A DNA stretch of 64,000 nucleotides from the NCBI GenBank assembly GCA_025961275.1, contig JAOQNJ010000001.1, positions 2,129,353-2,193,352 of the forward strand, in the 5' to 3' direction. A model generated the notes under the pieces. It ran no database searches. It was given only the letters and a program-made list of their open reading frames with translations, and was not told the DNA's origin. This stretch comes from Providencia alcalifaciens. Lineage in GTDB: Bacteria; Pseudomonadota; Gammaproteobacteria; Enterobacterales; Enterobacteriaceae. Positions 57,830 through 64,000 of this stretch are shown here, piece after piece. The translations under genes and the position numbers were made by a program. Numbering within the stretch: the stretch's first letter is position 1; the number at the start of each line of letters is the position of its first letter.

Positions 57830-60800
57830 TATTTCCATCCTGACATATCTATTTTGATAAATGAGTCATAATGGTCATGGCTATAAAATGCATCGCCTGT
57901 TTTTGTATCTACCACAACACGTCTTGTTCCTCTATTTCCAACATTAGGTGTTTTAACCGTCCATTCTCTATAAGGTCCGCTTCCTGTATCGAGTCGTTGG
58001 CTATTCGGTGATATTCTAAAATTGTTTTCAAATGTGATGCCATCTCTTTGGTAAGCTGGTCTATTTAATTTAATGTTATCAATAGTTTTTTGTAATTCCC
58101 TCATTTCTGCGGGACTCATATTATGTCCCCATTTTTCTAAAATGATTGCATGTGCCTGTTTAGGATTCTTTGCAAAGAAGCACCCCGCCAACCCAAACGG
58201 ATCCACCCAGCCTACCGGATTATGCACATACCCGTACGGATTAAACCCACCCAGCAGCCCTATCGGATCGGGCGAAATATACTGACCGCTGTCTTTATCA
58301 TAATATCGAAAGCGGTTATAAAACAAGCCCGTTTCTGCATCTTCGTATTGCCCGGCAAATCGAAAATGGCACGGAATATAATTTGGGTCATCCTCCGCTC
58401 GACCATAGCGTACTTGCCAAATATCGAGCTTACCCCACGTATGAAGTCGCCCTCCCCAAATGGCCATACCCGCTTCGGTAAACATCTCCCGTGGCGTGCC
58501 TTGATGGTCGGCCACCACATAATGCAATGTGCCGTGCTGATACCGCGCTGCTGGTGTTATGGCTCCGGGTTGATACAGCCACTGAATGCTCGCCTCATAC
58601 GCAATCGTGCCATCTGCATACACCGGTGTCTCTTCCACCATTTGGTCACCCGACCACAGGTAATGCCAGCCGGTAATGCGTTTTTTTGATAGCGGAAAAG
58701 CTGGCTTTTCATTGATGGCCAGCATATCAACGGTTTTCGTTTTACTCAGCCGACGACCAAAGGCATCGTAAACGTAACGCCAACAATCCCCTTCCGGTGT
58801 GAAACAGGCCGTCAGCTGGTTTTGCGTATTCCACAAATAACGCCATTCTTGCGGTCGATAACCGTTTTTATGCACGACTTTCTTTTCCAGTCGTCCATTA
58901 CGGTCGTAATAACAATCTTGATGGCCCTGATGCAAGCCTCGGCGAACAATTCGACCTGCCTGCTGTTGTTGGGATAGCAGTAACCACGGCTGACCGATCT
59001 CGGCGGGCACCGTCGAATACTCAATCAGGTTCAGGTTCGCATCATACTTAAATCGCTCATATTCACTTTCATAGTGATTACTGAACTGAGTCTCGATGAT
59101 TTGGTCATTGGCATTGTAGCCATATTGCGTCAGTTGCCAGCGTGAGTCTTCAATCGCCACCACATTCTGGGCACGATTATAATGAAAACTCCGTTGCACA
59201 TCCCCATAGATAGGCGGCTGATGGGGATTATCACGTATCGCATTCAGGAAGTTTTCCGTGCCACGACCCGCACGCTGCTCCGCCAGTAATCCTGTTGGGG
59301 TGTAATGACTGGCGCTCACAAACCCCGCTTCGCTGCGACGCAAATACTCTTGTCCGACCGCGTTGTAACTGAATTGCAGAGGGCTGTGTTGATTGACTTG
59401 CAGTTGGGTGAGCTCGCCCAGTTGCCCAAAGGCATAGTGGAGTTCGCGTTCGCCAAATCGCGTGTACGCAAGGGTCTGATTTTCATCATCCCATTCGTGT
59501 TGGATTTCACGTCCGTTAATCCGTTCACAGCACAGACGACCTTGTGCATCGTATTCAAATTCCACCACCGAATCGGGATTCGTAGCACGAATAAGCTGTA
59601 AGCGTTCATCATACTCATACGTGGTTGTCGACAGACATTTGCTATCAATGCCATTATCCAGCCACTCACTTTGTTCAATCACCACACCTGAAGGTGCATA
59701 ACGCCAGCGCAACTCATGTTGGTCAGGAAAACGCGTGGCAATGCGTCGCCCTAAGCGGTCATAGCGGTATTCCAGTACGCGTCCCGTAAAATCAGTCTCA
59801 CGAATAATTTGCCCTGCACGATCACGCTCGTAGGTGTACGTTTCACCGAGGGTGCTGGTAACTTTTTTCAGGCGAGTCAGTGAGTCATATTCAAAGTGGA
59901 TGGCGGTACTGTCGGGCCGTACCATTGACGTGACTAAATCAAATGGGCCATAGCGATAACGCGTTGTTCGGCCTTCACCATCCGTTACCGCGACAACCCG
60001 ACGTTCGCTATCATATTCAATTTGTTGTTGCGCACCATCAGGCAGCAGCAATTCACTCAGGCTGCCATTAACTCCAGCATGCGCTTGGCTATAACGGTAA
60101 CGCGTCGTGTGATTGAGGGCATCGGTATACGCTTGCAGACGCCCCAACTCATCGAATTGAAATTCAGTGCTGTTGTCGTAAGGATTGGTACTTTTGATGA
60201 GCTGGTGTGCCGCATTGTACTCGTACTGCCATTGTGAACCGTTGGGCTGGATGGCTTTTAATAACTCACCGTGTTGGCTGTATTCGTAAGTTTGTACTTG
60301 ACCTTGCGGGTTGGTCACTGTCGTTAAATTGCCTTGCAGGTCGTAATTGAGTTGCCAGTTTTCTCCTGTGGGTAACGTAAACGACGTTAGTTGCCCATCA
60401 TCGTTATAATCATAATAGAGCGAGCGCCCATCATGAAGGAAGATGTAAGCTATTTGACCGTTATAGTGATAGCCATACTCTGTTCGTTCACCTTGATCGT
60501 TTATTTCCGCAATTTTTTGTCGAAACTTCCATTCTGTATGAGTTTCACGCCATAATGGGTCAATTGCACGAATAACCAAATTATCGTCATTATAATAATA
60601 GCGTGAGTAGCCACCTTCACCGTCAATATAGGTAGTCATGCGCTGTATGTCGTCATAGATAAAACGATCACACCAATAACCGGATGTTGACTGTGTGGCT
60701 ATCACTCGCTCTTTATCATCATAAGTGATTGTTAATTCAGTGCTATCGGTATCCCCCCATTGAAGCATTAACCCATCAGGGCTATAACGGTGCCACAAAT

Positions 60801-62664
60801 TATTCTGCTGATAGGCATGACACCTGCTCAAATAACTATATTCATCGTATTGGCATTCTACAAATACCCGTGTCCTAATATTACCATCAATGATTCGATA
60901 AAGGCGCTCGTGTTGGTATTCCAATACAAGAAAAACACCATCACTGCGTCTTATTGCGATAAGACGATGCTGTTCATTGTAAATAAAATCTAATCGATTT
61001 TGATGCCGGTCAGTGATTGCACTCAATTGCCTTGTATCACCATTGATATAATTAAAGTGCAAGGTGTGCTGCTGAGAACAATCAAACAGGGTTAGTTCAC
61101 CGTTTTTATGCCCCGTTAATAAATAATGAGGAACATGCAAATTTCGAGAGCGGATTTCATCATTTATTCCATTAAACTCAATATGGGCACCGTCACTATC
61201 TTGCAAAATTATGTGTTTATCGTGAATCTGTAAAAAGCGTGACCATTCATCAGTCCATTTTTCCCCAAACAGCCCCCTGGCAGATGAGGTTGATTGATAG
61301 GTGCGATGCAGGTTGATAGGTAATAAGCCGGGAATTGATATTACTTGCCACTGTTGGATAAAATCACCGGTTGCAACATTTACGGGTTCTCCATCGCATG
61401 TAGCACCCTTAGTGCATTGTTTATCGACATTATTATTTTTTTCGGTGGTTTTGGTTTCAGTCTGGGTATTATCTTTTTTATCTGCGACTCGACCTTCCTT
61501 TGAACCCGCACTTTCAATTTTTTGATTGACATGTACTCCATTATTAAGCGTATTCGTTGGCGAGCTTGATATGCTGGTTAACTCTTCGGTTGACTTCGTT
61601 GCAGCTTCAAGCTGACGCGCCTCCTGAATTTTTTTGACGGCATTAAAATCTTCAAGTGTACGAATGCCTTGTGAAAAATCGCTCGCTTTATGTGCTACTT
61701 TAGAACCTTCGGAAACTTTATTTAACGTATTGACTTTACTGCTCGGTGACCAAAAAAGTAACAATTCACCCACACCACGGACAACAACTTCAATTTCATC
61801 ACTTTGGCTTTTTCTGATTTTTTGATCTAATCGCGATGCGCCCTCTTTGGCGGCCTCGCCAATATCACCCACTATTTTATAAATGGTTTCTTCACAAATA
61901 TTCCCTAGCCGAATATTTTCAATCAAAATTTCAATATCATTAATTGCTTCATTAGAGTCAAAATTATAAAGCGTATTACCGAGATGGGCGGTACCCGAAA
62001 TGAAACTTCGCCCAACTTGACTAACTCCACGAACAATCCCATCACTGGCAGTTGCTGCTGAGTTATAGAGTGGCGCATACAATTCCGATAACCAATCATC
62101 AGGTGTAATGTGCGGGGTTCTAAATGTTGTATCTATCCATTCATCAGCATTTCTATCATATTTTTCAATACTATCTTTAATTCCATCAGAAGATTTAAAT
62201 AAAGCTTTTTTTTCCAATAGCTTTTCAAGTTCTTCTGATACTTTAGGTGGGTTGTTACATGGAATTTGATTACTTTCAATTGGCTTACTGGGTGGTGACT
62301 CATTTGTTAGTAATACACCGCATGTATTGCCATTATTCATAAAAACAACAGATTGATGTTGTGCAGCTGGTTGTCCTTCAATGCGTACAGATGGACTCCC
62401 AGTTATGATTTGGCAATCACCACCACTTTGTGAAGTTCCTGACATGACACCAGAGCCAGTATTACTCATTGTCCCCGCAATGACTGATCCAACATTTAAT
62501 GTCAGTTCGCCTCGAGCTTTGACGGTTGTTGCATATTTTTTGACAGCATCTAATAACTGAAAACTATCAAAAGGCACAACAGCATTGCCCACTTTGCAGA
62601 CATCAGGAGCACTACACACGGCTTTACGTTGTCCTTCCGCATTTCCAATATGTTTATCTGACAT
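57829..62664 (-). CDS. T6SS Rhs effector with C-terminal barnase-type ribonuclease toxin
   Basis: A 1611-residue effector. The N-terminus is a PAAR-like DUF4150 domain (about 1-130: VCSAPDVCKVGNAVVPFDSF, ITGSPSVRIEGQPAA). A less conserved helical region (about 150-400) and a charged linker follow. The Rhs shell (about 430-1460) contains many YD repeats and ends SPDPIGLLGG ... NPVGWVDPFGL. The tip (about 1480-1611) is a microbial-ribonuclease domain with Glu in YREWTVKTP, Arg in RGTRRVVVD and His in HDHYDSF, the barnase catalytic set. Start at 62664 has AAGGAG; it overlaps the DUF2169 gene by 11 bases. Confidence 0.92.
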   Translation of the reverse strand: MSDKHIGNAEGQRKAVCSAPDVCKVGNAVVPFDSFQLLDAVKKYATTVKARGELTLNVGSVIAGTMSNTGSGVMSGTSQSGGDCQIITGSPSVRIEGQPAAQHQSVVFMNNGNTCGVLLTNESPPSKPIESNQIPCNNPPKVSEELEKLLEKKALFKSSDGIKDSIEKYDRNADEWIDTTFRTPHITPDDWLSELYAPLYNSAATASDGIVRGVSQVGRSFISGTAHLGNTLYNFDSNEAINDIEILIENIRLGNICEETIYKIVGDIGEAAKEGASRLDQKIRKSQSDEIEVVVRGVGELLLFWSPSSKVNTLNKVSEGSKVAHKASDFSQGIRTLEDFNAVKKIQEARQLEAATKSTEELTSISSSPTNTLNNGVHVNQKIESAGSKEGRVADKKDNTQTETKTTEKNNNVDKQCTKGATCDGEPVNVATGDFIQQWQVISIPGLLPINLHRTYQSTSSARGLFGEKWTDEWSRFLQIHDKHIILQDSDGAHIEFNGINDEIRSRNLHVPHYLLTGHKNGELTLFDCSQQHTLHFNYINGDTRQLSAITDRHQNRLDFIYNEQHRLIAIRRSDGVFLVLEYQHERLYRIIDGNIRTRVFVECQYDEYSYLSRCHAYQQNNLWHRYSPDGLMLQWGDTDSTELTITYDDKERVIATQSTSGYWCDRFIYDDIQRMTTYIDGEGGYSRYYYNDDNLVIRAIDPLWRETHTEWKFRQKIAEINDQGERTEYGYHYNGQIAYIFLHDGRSLYYDYNDDGQLTSFTLPTGENWQLNYDLQGNLTTVTNPQGQVQTYEYSQHGELLKAIQPNGSQWQYEYNAAHQLIKSTNPYDNSTEFQFDELGRLQAYTDALNHTTRYRYSQAHAGVNGSLSELLLPDGAQQQIEYDSERRVVAVTDGEGRTTRYRYGPFDLVTSMVRPDSTAIHFEYDSLTRLKKVTSTLGETYTYERDRAGQIIRETDFTGRVLEYRYDRLGRRIATRFPDQHELRWRYAPSGVVIEQSEWLDNGIDSKCLSTTTYEYDERLQLIRATNPDSVVEFEYDAQGRLCCERINGREIQHEWDDENQTLAYTRFGERELHYAFGQLGELTQLQVNQHSPLQFSYNAVGQEYLRRSEAGFVSASHYTPTGLLAEQRAGRGTENFLNAIRDNPHQPPIYGDVQRSFHYNRAQNVVAIEDSRWQLTQYGYNANDQIIETQFSNHYESEYERFKYDANLNLIEYSTVPAEIGQPWLLLSQQQQAGRIVRRGLHQGHQDCYYDRNGRLEKKVVHKNGYRPQEWRYLWNTQNQLTACFTPEGDCWRYVYDAFGRRLSKTKTVDMLAINEKPAFPLSKKRITGWHYLWSGDQMVEETPVYADGTIAYEASIQWLYQPGAITPAARYQHGTLHYVVADHQGTPREMFTEAGMAIWGGRLHTWGKLDIWQVRYGRAEDDPNYIPCHFRFAGQYEDAETGLFYNRFRYYDKDSGQYISPDPIGLLGGFNPYGYVHNPVGWVDPFGLAGCFFAKNPKQAHAIILEKWGHNMSPAEMRELQKTIDNIKLNRPAYQRDGITFENNFRISPNSQRLDTGSGPYREWTVKTPNVGNRGTRRVVVDTKTGDAFYSHDHYDSFIKIDMSGWK

Positions 62665-63712
62665 GACAAGCTCCTTTTGTCTGAGATGGAACGAGTACAC
62701 CAAGAGTAGCTTCAACTATTGGATAATATTCGGGAATTCTCAATCGATATACAGTTGAAATTAAACGCTTATCTAAATCGATAATGAGGGTATCGAGTTG
62801 AGGTTTTAAGGGGAAAAACTCCCCATCCGAATCTTGAAGAATAATTAAGCTTTGGTAAGCAGGTAATGCAGTAACAACTGTTGCTGATTCAGGTAATAGC
62901 CCTTGCAATAAAATGGGTTCATCGCCGTTTAAAAAACCGGGATATCGTAATGCAGGTGAGGCTGAATTAAAAAATTGTTCATCGAAATCATCGGGATAAA
63001 AAGGAAAATGAGTCTTTTTCCATTGTTCATCGTAAGTGCCCGCATATTCAAGGCGACCAGGCCACCAACGTGAAATCGGCCCAGTACCTAAAGTGGTTTG
63101 AGGTTGGTCAATAACTAAACTTTCTCGGCATACTTTAACCGTGTCGGTGATAATTTGAGGCGCTGGGTAGCGCTTAGATTTATCTAGCTCAGCGAGCTCG
63201 GGATAAAAGCCTAGGCCTACTGGATTATTAGAATAAGTTTCCAGTTGGCCTTTTTTGTTTAGCCATTGCCCTCCATAAGCCATTTCATGACGCAGCATAA
63301 CACCATCAATTGGTTGTGGTTCGGTTAACTGCCATCTATCATGCTCATATTGCCAATATGAAGGGCCTGTAAGTGTCCAAGTTCGTGAAAAATCTTTGAT
63401 TCGTATTCCTGCTCGCCATTGCGATGTTGGAATACTCTCTTGGGGTTTAGCTACACCATGGATATGAATATTGGTACAAGGCCGTCCCAGTATCAAATCC
63501 GTTTCTTCAATAAGACTGCTGTTTTCGGGAGCGCGGTAGTAATTGTCAGCTATCGAAAGAGGAAGCTGTTCATCATTTAAATCAGAGTAATGCCCCCCCG
63601 TTTTTAACCGAAAAGTTTGGCGAAATGCTAACACATTAAACAGCTCATTATATTTTCCACACTTTTGATAAAGTAAGTAAGGAAATGGCGTGTAATTTGA
63701 GACTTTAAACAT
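62654..63712 (-). CDS. DUF2169 T6SS effector adaptor
   Basis: A 352-residue DUF2169 protein (TPFPYLLYQKCGKYNELFNV, NPVGLGFYPE, FFNSASPALRYPGFLNGDE). Members act as adaptors loading DUF4150/PAAR-like effectors on VgrG. It stands between vgrG and the Rhs-ribonuclease gene, overlapping the latter, which is the usual order vgrG-adaptor-effector-immunity. Confidence 0.88.
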   Translation of the reverse strand: MFKVSNYTPFPYLLYQKCGKYNELFNVLAFRQTFRLKTGGHYSDLNDEQLPLSIADNYYRAPENSSLIEETDLILGRPCTNIHIHGVAKPQESIPTSQWRAGIRIKDFSRTWTLTGPSYWQYEHDRWQLTEPQPIDGVMLRHEMAYGGQWLNKKGQLETYSNNPVGLGFYPELAELDKSKRYPAPQIITDTVKVCRESLVIDQPQTTLGTGPISRWWPGRLEYAGTYDEQWKKTHFPFYPDDFDEQFFNSASPALRYPGFLNGDEPILLQGLLPESATVVTALPAYQSLIILQDSDGEFFPLKPQLDTLIIDLDKRLISTVYRLRIPEYYPIVEATLGVLVPSQTKGACHVR

Positions 63713-63722
63713 GCAGGCCTTC

Positions 63723-64000
63723 CTAGTTTAAATCCACGTCTTTGCCAGTGATATGTACAGGCCCAGTGGCGTTGAATTTAAAATCATTTCCCAAAAGAGT
63801 GATTCGCCCTGCACTATCCATTCTCAGCACGCTGTCCCCGCAAACAAATTCCAATACGTCACCAACGACAACTTTCATCGTTTGGCCGACATAGATTTCT
63901 TTTTTCTGCCCGACCGTTTCGGTATTATTTTTATCAATATTTTCTGTTCGATTCCCTTTAACCCGCATGGCTTGGTCGTTATCTACCACTTCCGTATGGT
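63723..64000 (-). CDS. vgrG: VgrG, T6SS spike protein (C-terminal end, runs off window)
   Basis: The visible 92 residues read HTEVVDNDQAMRVKGNRTEN, then NTETVGQKKEIYVGQ and end ATGPVHITGKDVDLN. This is the beta-helical gp5-like C-terminal needle of VgrG. The frame is open to the window edge, so the ATG inside it is not the start. VgrG carries PAAR-like effectors at the tip of the T6SS tube. It is 10 bp upstream of the DUF2169 gene. Confidence 0.9.
   Translation of the reverse strand, partial: HTEVVDNDQAMRVKGNRTENIDKNNTETVGQKKEIYVGQTMKVVVGDVLEFVCGDSVLRMDSAGRITLLGNDFKFNATGPVHITGKDVDLN

Overview
The window is an AT-rich enterobacterial chromosome segment, most likely Providencia or a close Morganellaceae relative. 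I infer this from protein identities I recognise (for example Crl, Gpt, PepD, YafJ, GmhA, YggL and MltC close to but distinct from E. coli), from the Na+-NQR operon beside yafK/yafJ-gmhA-fadE, and from ERIC-type intergenic repeats. No database search was possible.

Bases 1-43,700 are mostly core genome. The left part holds crl-frsA-gpt, pepD and dinB (with a LexA box). An iron-uptake patch follows: a TonB-dependent receptor behind a Fur-like box, a coupled ECF sigma factor, and a frameshifted glycerophosphodiester phosphodiesterase. The nqrABCDEF-apbE-nqrM operon runs leftward from 16.4 kb. Then come yafK, yafJ, gmhA, fadE (with a FadR-like site), lysA/lysR, a second LysR regulator divergent from a periplasmic metallo-hydrolase-fold protein, and a DsbA-like protein. 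A prepilin peptidase gene is cut by an IS3-family remnant. The run rsmE-gshB-yqgE-ruvX-yggS-proC-yggT-rdgB-hemW follows, then an orphan siderophore-binding protein, yggN, glsB, trmB-yggL, mutY-yggX-mltC and tRNA-Phe.

From the tRNA-Phe gene at 43.6 kb the sequence becomes an integrated accessory island. It starts with a tyrosine integrase and a P4-type primase/helicase gene that carries a one-base frameshift and an altered Walker A motif. The rest is type VI secretion effector cargo. An Eag-type chaperone precedes a PAAR-Rhs effector with a GIY-YIG nuclease tip and an Imm26-like immunity gene. After it lies a decayed orphan Rhs tip with its decayed immunity gene, a complete IS3-family element, an Rhs core fragment and a SymE remnant. 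On the opposite strand, converging on this debris, is vgrG (partial)-DUF2169-rhs with a barnase-type ribonuclease tip and a barstar immunity gene.

The most interesting part is 48.9-64 kb: two convergent Rhs toxin/immunity loci with a graveyard of displaced tips, core fragments and an IS between them. This records toxin-tip exchange inside a satellite-type integrative element. The core region carries at least eight ERIC copies or remnants, a second palindromic repeat family, and several genes whose breakage can be placed to the base.
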